Origin: JASJHI01 sp965371355
GTDB taxonomy: Bacteria; Actinomycetota; Acidimicrobiia; Acidimicrobiales; Ilumatobacteraceae
DNA length: 7,747 nt
Assembly (NCBI GenBank): GCA_965371355.1
Contig: CBDUYD010000136.1
Coordinates: 1 to 7,747 of the forward strand
Direction: 5' to 3'
The notes below the pieces were generated by a model. That model searched no databases. It was not told where the DNA came from and was given only the letters and a program-made list of their open reading frames with translations. Position numbers and translations under genes: made by a program. The stretch's first letter is position 1, and the number at the start of each line of letters is the position of its first letter. Shown here piece after piece: positions 1-5,651 of this stretch.

Positions 1-542
1 CCGACCGGGTCGAGATTCGCGTGCAGGACTATCGCGAGATCACCGATCGGCCCTTCGACGCGATCTCCTCGATCGGAATGGCCGAGCACGTCGGCCACAA
101 GAGAATGGTCGATTACTTCTCCGTGCTCAACGCCCTCCTCCGGTCGGGTGGACGGATTCTCAATCACGCGATCGCGTCGATCGGCGGCAGCCGTCTGCCG
201 AGGAACTCGTTCATCGGCCGCTACGTCTTCCCCGACGGGGAGTTGCTCGATATCTCCACGACGATCGCGTCGATGGAGAAGGCGGGCTTCGAGGTGCGCG
301 ACGTCGAGAACCTCCGCGAGCACTATTCGGCGACGCTGCGAAGCTGGGTCGCCAACCTCGAGACCAACTGGGACGAGGCGGTAGAACTGGTCGGCGAGCG
401 GCGGGCGCGGGTCTGGCTGCTGTACATGGCGGGTTCGATCAACGGGTTCGACGACGCCGGACTCGAACTGCACCAGACGCTCGGCGTGAAGTCGGACCAC
501 CGCCCATCGGATCTACCGCCCACGCGCGTCGGCTGGGGCTGA
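1..542 (+). CDS. Cyclopropane-fatty-acyl-phospholipid synthase family methyltransferase, C-terminal part (5' end outside window)
   Basis: SAM-dependent methyltransferase of the CFA synthase family, which adds a methylene (or methyl) group across double bonds of unsaturated phospholipid acyl chains at the membrane. The frame is open from base 3, and the residues before the GTG at 21 (DRVEIR, leading into VQDYREI) already fit the family, so the real start lies outside the window. About 179 residues are visible. They include GMAEHVG (Glu at bases 84-86), LNHAI (His at 165-167), RYVFPDGEL, and HYSATLRSW (Tyr at 324-326). These match E. coli Cfa GMFEHVG, LLHTI and DYDTTLMAW, which carry the bicarbonate/active-site Glu, His and Tyr. 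The SAM-binding glycine loop is not in view. The ending GLELHQTLGVK resembles actinobacterial CFA synthases as I remember them; about 16 further residues follow. The product could be a cyclopropane or a 10-methyl fatty acid, and this fragment cannot separate them. It ends 21 bp from the convergent ThDP enzyme. Confidence 0.93.
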   Translation, partial: DRVEIRVQDYREITDRPFDAISSIGMAEHVGHKRMVDYFSVLNALLRSGGRILNHAIASIGGSRLPRNSFIGRYVFPDGELLDISTTIASMEKAGFEVRDVENLREHYSATLRSWVANLETNWDEAVELVGERRARVWLLYMAGSINGFDDAGLELHQTLGVKSDHRPSDLPPTRVGWG

Positions 543-564
543 ACCGCCGCCGGTGCGGGGCGGT
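543..564. terminator. GC-rich hairpin between convergent stop codons (possible bidirectional terminator)
   Basis: ACCGCC (543-548) pairs with GGCGGT (559-564). Inside it CCG (550-552) pairs with CGG (556-558) around a GTG loop, with G549 bulged. The hairpin fills the whole gap between the two convergent stops and overlaps the last base of the minus-strand stop codon. There is no T-tract on either side, so it is not a classical intrinsic terminator. High-G+C actinobacteria often use hairpins without a U-tail, so termination is an inference. Confidence 0.45.
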
Positions 565-2177
565 CAACCCAGGTTGCTCGATCGGGGATACACGTCGCCC
601 GGATCGGTGACGACGTTGACGAGATAGGGCACGCCACTGGCGAACGCCCGGTCGAGCGCGGGACCGATCTCCGAAGGCGACGTGACGGTCTCGCCACCAC
701 CGCCGAGAGCCCGCACGACCGCGTCGTAGCCGAGCTCGGGTTGGAGGTCGCAGGCCATGTCCCACCCGTAGATCGCCTGCATCGGATGCTTCTCGAGTCC
801 CCACATCCCGTTGTTGCCGACGATGATCACGACGGGCAGGCCGTGGCGAACCAGCGAGTCGACGTCCATCAGGCTGAACCCGGCGGCTCCGTCGCCCAAC
901 AGCAGCACGATCTGTGACGACGGCCTGACCGTCCGTGCCGCGATCGCGTAGCCGAGCCCGTTGCCGAGGCAGCCGTAGGGACCGGTGTCGAGCCAGCAGC
1001 CCGGTTCGTAGACCTCGATGAACTTCCCCGCGTAGGACGCAAAGTCGCCGCCGTCGCAGATGACGACGGCATCGCGTTCGAGGCGCCGCCGCAGTTCACC
1101 GTAGATGCGGCTCGGCTTGACCGGTTCGCCGTCGGCGGACAGGAGGGGCAGCTCGGCGGATTTAGCAGCCGTCTCGGCCTCGCGCAGCTCGGCGAGCCAC
1201 GACGAGTGGTCGACACGGTCGCCGCCATATGCGGCTACCGCTCCGAGAACGGTCCGCAGGTCGCCGACGACCGTGTGCACGTCGACGTGCCCGGCGCGCT
1301 GTGACTCGGCATCGACGACGTGGGCCACTGTGGCCGCGCCGAACACACCGAAACCGAGCCGGAAGTCGAGCGGCGTCCCCAACACGACGACGAGATCGGC
1401 GCGCTTCTTGAGGAGTCCGCGCGTCCGGAGGAAGGCGAGTGGATGGTCGGCGGGCAGCAGCCCGCGGCCCATGCCGTTGAAGAAGCAGGGGATCCCCAGC
1501 CCGACAGCCGCCGCTTCGAGTTCGACCGACGCACCGTCCCAGTAGGCATCGGAGCCCACCATCAACGCCGGCCGTTCCGCGCCCGCGAGCAGCCGGGCGA
1601 GTTCGGCTACAGCGTCGGCGTCGGGGTCGACGCGGACGACCGTGGTGTCGTCGGGCAGCTCACCCGCTGACGGTCCGAAGACATCGAGCGGGAAGTCGAG
1701 GAACGTCGGCCCGCGATGTGGTTCGACCGCCAGGTGGGCCGCGTCGAACACCATCGTGCCGGCCGACCCGGCGTCGGTCACCGTGCTCGCCGACTTCGTG
1801 ATCGACGCGACGATCGGAACGTGGTCGAGCTCCTGCAAGGAGCCGGAACCCCAACGCCCCTGCGGCGCTCGTCCGCCGAGCACGACGAGCGGCGATCCGT
1901 TGAACCACGCGGACGTGATCGCGGAGATGCCGTTGGTGATGCCGGGACCCGCGGTGAGAGCCGCGAAGCCGGGCCGACGCGTCAATTTGGCGTATGCCTC
2001 GGCGGCGAAGGTCGCCGAGGCCTCGTGACGCACGTCGACGACGCGCATGTCACGGTCGCGTGCGGCGTCGTAGAGCGGCCAGATGTGCCCGCCGTTCAGA
2101 GTGAACATCACGTCGGTTCCGAAGGCCGCCATCGCCGCCACCGCCTGCTGTCCTGCATGTCCCTCGATCATCGCCAT
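564..2177 (-). CDS. ThDP-dependent acetolactate-synthase-like enzyme (IlvG/Rv1820 type)
   Basis: Thiamine-diphosphate enzyme of the acetolactate synthase/2-hydroxyacyl-CoA lyase superfamily, 537 residues, predicted cytosolic. The N-terminal Pyr domain (about 1-170) has the cofactor-activating Glu52 in VRHEASATFAAE, then AGPGITNG (76-83) and a Gln-Glu pair at 115-116 in GSLQELDHV. A central Rossmann-like domain (about 190-315) follows. The C-terminal PP domain carries the ThDP/Mg motif GDG (428-430) through to NN (455-456). The whole protein, including the end YPRSSNLG, closely resembles Mycobacterium tuberculosis Rv1820 (annotated probable acetolactate synthase IlvG) as I remember it. No small regulatory subunit gene is nearby. 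After NN it reads GMWGLEKHPM instead of the AHAS GMVRQWQ motif, so the substrate is uncertain. The ATG at 2177 is chosen because a TACGGT -10-like box lies 8 bases upstream; the frame stays open to 3044, but that extension is antisense to the PAP2 gene. An alternative ATG is at 2171. Confidence 0.88.
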   Translation of the reverse strand: MAMIEGHAGQQAVAAMAAFGTDVMFTLNGGHIWPLYDAARDRDMRVVDVRHEASATFAAEAYAKLTRRPGFAALTAGPGITNGISAITSAWFNGSPLVVLGGRAPQGRWGSGSLQELDHVPIVASITKSASTVTDAGSAGTMVFDAAHLAVEPHRGPTFLDFPLDVFGPSAGELPDDTTVVRVDPDADAVAELARLLAGAERPALMVGSDAYWDGASVELEAAAVGLGIPCFFNGMGRGLLPADHPLAFLRTRGLLKKRADLVVVLGTPLDFRLGFGVFGAATVAHVVDAESQRAGHVDVHTVVGDLRTVLGAVAAYGGDRVDHSSWLAELREAETAAKSAELPLLSADGEPVKPSRIYGELRRRLERDAVVICDGGDFASYAGKFIEVYEPGCWLDTGPYGCLGNGLGYAIAARTVRPSSQIVLLLGDGAAGFSLMDVDSLVRHGLPVVIIVGNNGMWGLEKHPMQAIYGWDMACDLQPELGYDAVVRALGGGGETVTSPSEIGPALDRAFASGVPYLVNVVTDPGDVYPRSSNLG

Positions 2178-2185
2178 GTCACACG

Positions 2186-2191
2186 ACCGTA
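2186..2191 (-). promoter_or_regulatory. -10-like element TACGGT for the ThDP enzyme gene
   Basis: On the minus strand this hexamer fits TANNNT and ends 8 bases before the ATG at 2177. No Shine-Dalgarno sequence precedes that ATG, so a leaderless or near-leaderless transcript is likely. No convincing -35 box is visible. It overlaps the plus-strand TAATAC element by two bases. Confidence 0.45.
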
Positions 2192-2206
2192 ATACGCGCC
2201 TATGGT
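2190..2206 (+). promoter_or_regulatory. Candidate -10 elements for the PAP2 gene (TAATAC and TATGGT)
   Basis: There are two candidates. TAATAC (2190-2195) ends 6 bases before the ATG at 2202, but lacks the final T of the consensus. TATGGT (2201-2206) fits TANNNT and ends 10 bases before the in-frame ATG at 2217. Neither has a clear -35 box, and neither start has a good Shine-Dalgarno sequence. Which element is used decides whether the protein has 348 or 343 residues. Confidence 0.38.
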
Positions 2207-3248
2207 GGTCGGACCTATGCAGGTGGCCGAAGCACCTCCGATGCAGCGTCGCGAGCACCGCGTCTACTGGTGGAAGGAGGCGCTGGTCGCGGCCGTCTTC
2301 TACGGCGTGTACTCGGTGACGCGCAACCAGTTCGGCTCCAACAAGATCGCTGCGGACGGCGTGCCCGAGCAGCCCTTCACCAACGCCGAGCGGATCATCG
2401 ACATCGAGTCGTGGCTGGGCACGTTCCACGAGCAGGCCGTGCAGGCCTGGTTCCTGCCCTACCGCGGCTTCATCCAGTTCCTGAACGTGTTCTACGGCAC
2501 CGCCCACTTCGGTGTCACGCTCGGCGTGTTCGTGCTGCTGTTCATCAAGCGTGCCGACGTCTTCCCACAATGGCGCAACACGCTCGCCGCGATGACGGCG
2601 CTGGCGATCATCGGGTTCGCGTTCTTCCCGCTGATGCCGCCGCGCCTGCTCGATGCCCCGTGCCCGCTGCCGCAGATCGGCGACGAGGTGCCCACCCAGT
2701 TCGGCGGCGCCTGTCTCGAGAGCTCGCTGCGCGGTGCCGACGGCACGTTCGGGTTCGTCGACACACTCGCCGAGTACGGCGGGCCTTGGTCGTTCGACTC
2801 CGAGGCGATGGCCTCGATCTCGAACCAGTACGCGGCGATGCCGAGCCTGCACATCGGATGGGCCACGTGGTGCGCGATCGCCGTGTGGCCCCTGCTGCGC
2901 AACCGCTGGGCGAAGGCGGCGGTACTCATCTATCCGATGGTGACCCTCTTCACGATCGTCGTCACCGCCAACCACTACTGGATCGACGGCGTCGGGGGAC
3001 TGGTCGCGTTCGGGCTCGGGGCCCTGATCGGGTTCGGGCTGCACCGGTGGAATGAGCGACGCCTCGATCGGAGGTTTGCCGAATCGATCGCCTCGGCGTC
3101 GACCTCACCGGACTCCCCCGACCGGGTGTCGGCAGCGACGCAACCGACCGCCGCCGCTGAATCAGCCGCCGCCCGATCGACCACCGGCGAGCCGAGGGCG
3201 GAGAGCGCGCAGGCCGAGGATTCGAGTCCGCACAACTCGAGACATTGA
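2202..3248 (+). CDS. PAP2 superfamily membrane protein, AUR1/inositol phosphotransferase-like
   Basis: Integral membrane lipid phosphatase or phosphotransferase of the PAP2 superfamily, 348 residues. Hydrophobic segments lie at about 26-40, 90-115, 128-147, 219-233, 238-255 and 264-280. The acid-phosphatase motifs are present: MPPRLL (145-150), AAMPSLHIGW with His217, and TANHYWIDGVGG with His258 and Asp262. The MPPR and PSLH...NHYWxDxxGG spacing is that of the AUR1-like subfamily (fungal inositol phosphorylceramide synthase relatives). In actinobacteria this could mean phosphoinositol or other head-group transfer, or plain lipid phosphate hydrolysis; the substrate is inferred only. The loop at about 151-210 holds two Cys (154, 171) that could form a disulfide if extracytoplasmic. 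The last 60 or so residues are a Ser/Ala/Pro-rich low-complexity tail after a basic WNERRLDRR stretch, probably cytoplasmic. Alternative starts are the ATGs at 2217 and 2241; none has a good ribosome binding site. It is transcribed divergently from the ThDP enzyme. Confidence 0.88.
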   Translation: MVVGPMQVAEAPPMQRREHRVYWWKEALVAAVFYGVYSVTRNQFGSNKIAADGVPEQPFTNAERIIDIESWLGTFHEQAVQAWFLPYRGFIQFLNVFYGTAHFGVTLGVFVLLFIKRADVFPQWRNTLAAMTALAIIGFAFFPLMPPRLLDAPCPLPQIGDEVPTQFGGACLESSLRGADGTFGFVDTLAEYGGPWSFDSEAMASISNQYAAMPSLHIGWATWCAIAVWPLLRNRWAKAAVLIYPMVTLFTIVVTANHYWIDGVGGLVAFGLGALIGFGLHRWNERRLDRRFAESIASASTSPDSPDRVSAATQPTAAAESAAARSTTGEPRAESAQAEDSSPHNSRH

Positions 3249-3273
3249 CGCCCGGTTCGCGACTCCGATGCCT

Positions 3274-3304
3274 TCGCGCGCACGTGTCACCCCTCGGCGC
3301 GCGA
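3274..3304. repeat. 8-bp perfect inverted repeat upstream of galT
   Basis: TCGCGCGC (3274-3281) is exactly complementary to GCGCGCGA (3297-3304), separated by 15 bases. It lies 25 bases after the PAP2 stop and ends 7 bases before the TATCCT element of galT, over the expected -35 position. It could be a terminator hairpin for the PAP2 transcript (no T-tract follows) or an operator for galT. In such GC-rich DNA an 8-bp C/G match could also be chance. Confidence 0.4.
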
Positions 3305-3311
3305 TCGGTCG

Positions 3312-3317
3312 TATCCT
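3312..3317 (+). promoter_or_regulatory. -10-like element TATCCT for galT
   Basis: This fits TANNNT and ends 8 bases before the ATG at 3326 (5 before the GTG at 3323). There is no Shine-Dalgarno sequence in the intervening CTGATCGGTG stretch, so a leaderless or near-leaderless mRNA is likely. No -35 box is recognisable. Confidence 0.5.
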
Positions 3318-3325
3318 GATCGGTG

Positions 3326-4312
3326 ATGAGTCAGATGCGTCTCAATCCGCTCAACGGGCGATGGGTGACGATCGTCACCGAGCGCTCGGAGCGACCCACC
3401 GATTTCGCTCCGCGCAGCACCTCGGTCGAGAACGAACCCGGCCGCCCGTGCCCGTTCTGCCCCGGCAACGAAGAGGTGACGCCTCCCGCGATCGTCACGA
3501 CCGAAGACGACGGCACCTGGTCGATGCGGGTGATCAAGAACCTGTATCCGGCCTTCGACGGTGACGAGTCGTTCTCCGTCCACCACCTCGGTCCGGTGCA
3601 CGTTATGGCCGAGGCGAGCGGCATCCACGAAGTGTTCGTCTACACGCCCGACCACGATGCGGGCGTACAGGACTTCGACGACGCACACGCCGCCGAGATC
3701 ATGCAGATCCTCAAGCGTCGATTCGCCGAACATGCGGCGACACCAAACGTTCGCTACACCCAGGCGATCATCAACCACGGCCGCGAGGCCGGCGCGTCGA
3801 TCGCCCACCCGCACGGCCAGATACTCGGGCTGCCCTTCGTTCCCGGCGAGATCCTCGACGAGGAGAAGGCGTTCGCCCGCTTCGCCGGCGGATGTCTGCT
3901 CTGCACCACGATCGAGGCCGAACTCGCCGCCGACGAGCGGGTCCTGCTCGTTGACGACGACACGGTCGTGATCACCCCCTACTGGAGCGGTGCGCCGTAC
4001 GAGATGCTGATCATCCCGCGAGAGCACGAACCACACCTCCAGGATGCCTCCGAGGCCAGCCTCGCAGCGACCGGCATCGCGATCCGCGACGCCATACGCC
4101 ATCTCACGACGGCACTCGGCGACATCTCGTTCAACCTGGGGATCCACACCGCGCCGCATCATCACAACACCGGCCAATACCACTGGCATGCGCACATCTG
4201 GCCGAACCTCGTCACCCAGGCGGGATTCGAGCGCGGCACCGGCGTGATGATCAACGTTGTAAGCCCCGAACTGGCCTGCGACACGCTCCGCTCGGTAGCC
4301 GCGCCCGCCTGA
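3326..4312 (+). CDS. galT: Galactose-1-phosphate uridylyltransferase (GalT, HIT superfamily)
   Basis: Transfers UMP between UDP-glucose and galactose-1-phosphate in the Leloir pathway; cytosolic, 328 residues, typical of the shorter bacterial/archaeal GalT class. The N-terminus RLNPLNGRWV is the family signature. CPFCPGNE (Cys42, Cys45) together with His101 and His161 would bind the structural zinc. HPHGQ (161-165) holds the nucleophilic His163 and the Gln165 that marks transferases rather than HIT hydrolases. A second Cys pair, CLLC (190-193), opens the C-terminal HIT-like half, which ends in HWHAHIWP (His286, 288, 290), like the second metal-site histidines of E. coli GalT. The ATG at 3326 is preferred by distance from the -10-like box; GTG at 3323 and ATG at 3335 are alternatives. 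No galK or galE is in view, so an NDP-sugar phosphorylase or adenylyltransferase role is possible. The next gene encodes a glycosyltransferase. Confidence 0.88.
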   Translation: MSQMRLNPLNGRWVTIVTERSERPTDFAPRSTSVENEPGRPCPFCPGNEEVTPPAIVTTEDDGTWSMRVIKNLYPAFDGDESFSVHHLGPVHVMAEASGIHEVFVYTPDHDAGVQDFDDAHAAEIMQILKRRFAEHAATPNVRYTQAIINHGREAGASIAHPHGQILGLPFVPGEILDEEKAFARFAGGCLLCTTIEAELAADERVLLVDDDTVVITPYWSGAPYEMLIIPREHEPHLQDASEASLAATGIAIRDAIRHLTTALGDISFNLGIHTAPHHHNTGQYHWHAHIWPNLVTQAGFERGTGVMINVVSPELACDTLRSVAAPA

Positions 4313-4402
4313 CGCCCGTACGGCGAACCTCGTTCACACGCCTGCTTTCCGACCCTCCCTCGCGGTCAACGATCGCTGATGCCGGCTCCGCAGCGAACGT
4401 CA

Positions 4403-4408
4403 TAGTGT
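4403..4408 (+). promoter_or_regulatory. -10-like element TAGTGT for the GT4 glycosyltransferase
   Basis: This fits TANNNT and ends 7 bases before the GTG at 4416, the spacing expected if transcription starts on the start codon. It overlaps the more upstream in-frame GTG at 4407, which argues against that codon as the start. The remaining 4313-4402 stretch after galT shows no gene, clear terminator or -35 box. Confidence 0.52.
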
Positions 4409-4415
4409 GCGGGCC

Positions 4416-5591
4416 GTGCGCATTCTGATGCTGTCGTGGGACTATCCGCCGCGGGTGACGGGCGGTACCGCGGCGCACGTCGCCGGTCTCGGCAAGGCGC
4501 TGGTCGAGGCCGGCCACGACGTCGTCGTGCTGACGATCTCGGATCGGGTGACGGCACCCGAAGAGCCCGACGACGGACCCCGCGTGCTGCGAACACCTAT
4601 CGCGGAGCTGCCCTGGCTTCCGCAGACCGAGCCGATCTCACGAACGGCTTCCGCCAATCACGCGCTCGTTGCCCTCACCGCCCTGCTGCGACGCGAGGGG
4701 TGGGAGCCCGACGTCGTCCACGGCCACGACTGGCGGGTCGGCTGGGCGGCCGACACGCTCTCGGCGCTGCACGACGTCCCGTTCGTCCTCACGATGCACG
4801 GCACCGAGCGGATCCGCCACGGCGGCAACCTGCCCCGCGGAGCCCCCACCGACATCAACTCCGTCGAGTGGTGGCTGGCGTTCCGCGCCCGTCGGCTGAT
4901 CGCGTCGAGCAGTTTCATGGTCGAGCAGCTCGTCACCGGATTCGAACTCGCGCCAGAGCGGGTCTCGCGGGTCCCCAAAGGGATCGATCCGGCGTTGTGG
5001 GACTTCCCTGACGCCGCGCCGGTCGATCGTGAACCGCTGGTCGTGTCGTGGGGGCGGGTGCAGTACGAGAAGGGGTTCCAGGTGCTCGCGCGGGCAATGC
5101 CCTTGCTGCGCGGGCGGGTGCCCGACGTGAGCTGCACGATCGCCGGGCGGGGTAGCTACCTGCCCGAACTCCAGTCGCAGATCGACGTCGAGGGGGTCTC
5201 CGATCTCGTCGATCTCCCCGGCTACGTCCCCGACGCCGAGTTGCGCAAGTTGATCCGCCGCGCCGGGTGCGTCGTGATCCCCTCGTTGTACGAACCCTTC
5301 GGTCTGGTCGCGCTCGAGGCCCTCGCCGCCGGGGCACCGCTGATCGTCGCCCGCACCGGGGGCCTGTGGGAGATGATCGACGGCACCGAGGCGGGCCTCA
5401 CGTTCGAGCCGGGCAACCCGGACGACCTTGCGTCGAGGATCGAAGAGGTGCTCACCGACCGTGATCTCGCGGTGTCGCTGACCGAGCGCGCAGAGGAACT
5501 CGTGCGGACGACCTACGCGTGGGACGCGATCGCCAACACGACCGCGAACGTCTATGCCCAGGTCCGCGACGAACACGCCGCGTCCGCCTGA
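4416..5591 (+). CDS. Family 4 glycosyltransferase (GT-B fold, glycogen-synthase-like)
   Basis: Retaining GT-B glycosyltransferase that moves a sugar from a nucleotide sugar to a glucan, lipid or small acceptor; cytosolic or membrane-associated, no transmembrane segment, 391 residues. The N-terminus MRILMLSWDYPP with the GG loop (16-17) is typical of GT4/GT5 enzymes. VHGHDW (101-106) matches the HGHDW stretch of glycogen synthases. The donor-binding half has GRVQYEKG (Arg214, Lys219), IAGRGSY (242-248) and the EX7E motif EPFGLVALE (Glu293, Glu301), then TGGLWEMI (314-321). GTG at 4416 is chosen because it gives the canonical N-terminus and sits 7 bases after TAGTGT; GTG at 4407 would add MRA in front. 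It follows galT by 103 bases, so the pair may supply and use the same nucleotide sugar. Donor and acceptor cannot be read from the sequence; glycogen, capsular or glycolipid synthesis and a small-molecule role all remain possible. Confidence 0.9.
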   Translation: MRILMLSWDYPPRVTGGTAAHVAGLGKALVEAGHDVVVLTISDRVTAPEEPDDGPRVLRTPIAELPWLPQTEPISRTASANHALVALTALLRREGWEPDVVHGHDWRVGWAADTLSALHDVPFVLTMHGTERIRHGGNLPRGAPTDINSVEWWLAFRARRLIASSSFMVEQLVTGFELAPERVSRVPKGIDPALWDFPDAAPVDREPLVVSWGRVQYEKGFQVLARAMPLLRGRVPDVSCTIAGRGSYLPELQSQIDVEGVSDLVDLPGYVPDAELRKLIRRAGCVVIPSLYEPFGLVALEALAAGAPLIVARTGGLWEMIDGTEAGLTFEPGNPDDLASRIEEVLTDRDLAVSLTERAEELVRTTYAWDAIANTTANVYAQVRDEHAASA

Positions 5592-5639
5592 GCGGCGCAC
5601 CCGCAACGATCTGCTGCGGAGCCGGTCGGGGGTGATCGG

Positions 5640-5645
5640 TAGTCT
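5640..5645 (+). promoter_or_regulatory. -10-like element TAGTCT for the MFS transporter
   Basis: This fits TANNNT and ends exactly 6 bases before the ATG at 5652, a typical leaderless layout. No Shine-Dalgarno sequence is present. A weak 5-bp stem (CCGCA 5601-5605 with TGCGG 5615-5619) lies upstream and is too short to call. No -35 box is recognisable. Confidence 0.52.
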
Positions 5646-5651
5646 CCAACG

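Noticed and set aside
2178..3044. Open reading frame extending the ThDP enzyme upstream by 289 codons, antisense to the PAP2 gene
   Set aside because: The translation is rich in Arg, Asp, Glu and His with no recognisable domain. The ThDP family N-terminus begins at the ATG at 2177, which also has its own -10-like element. The open frame is a by-product of high G+C on the strand opposite a real gene.
3052..3564. Plus-strand ORF overlapping the PAP2 tail and the galT start
   Set aside because: Pro/Arg-rich translation with no recognisable features; it is an alternative frame of the PAP2 C-terminal tail and of galT.
3287..4195. 302-codon minus-strand ORF opposite galT
   Set aside because: No family motifs and a composition typical of the reverse complement of GC-rich coding DNA; galT on the plus strand has a full set of catalytic motifs.
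3317..5640. Shared octamer TGATCGGT before galT (3317-3324) and before the MFS gene (5633-5640)
   Set aside because: It sits at different positions relative to the -10 boxes and start codons, and GATCGG words are common throughout the window, so a shared operator is not supported.
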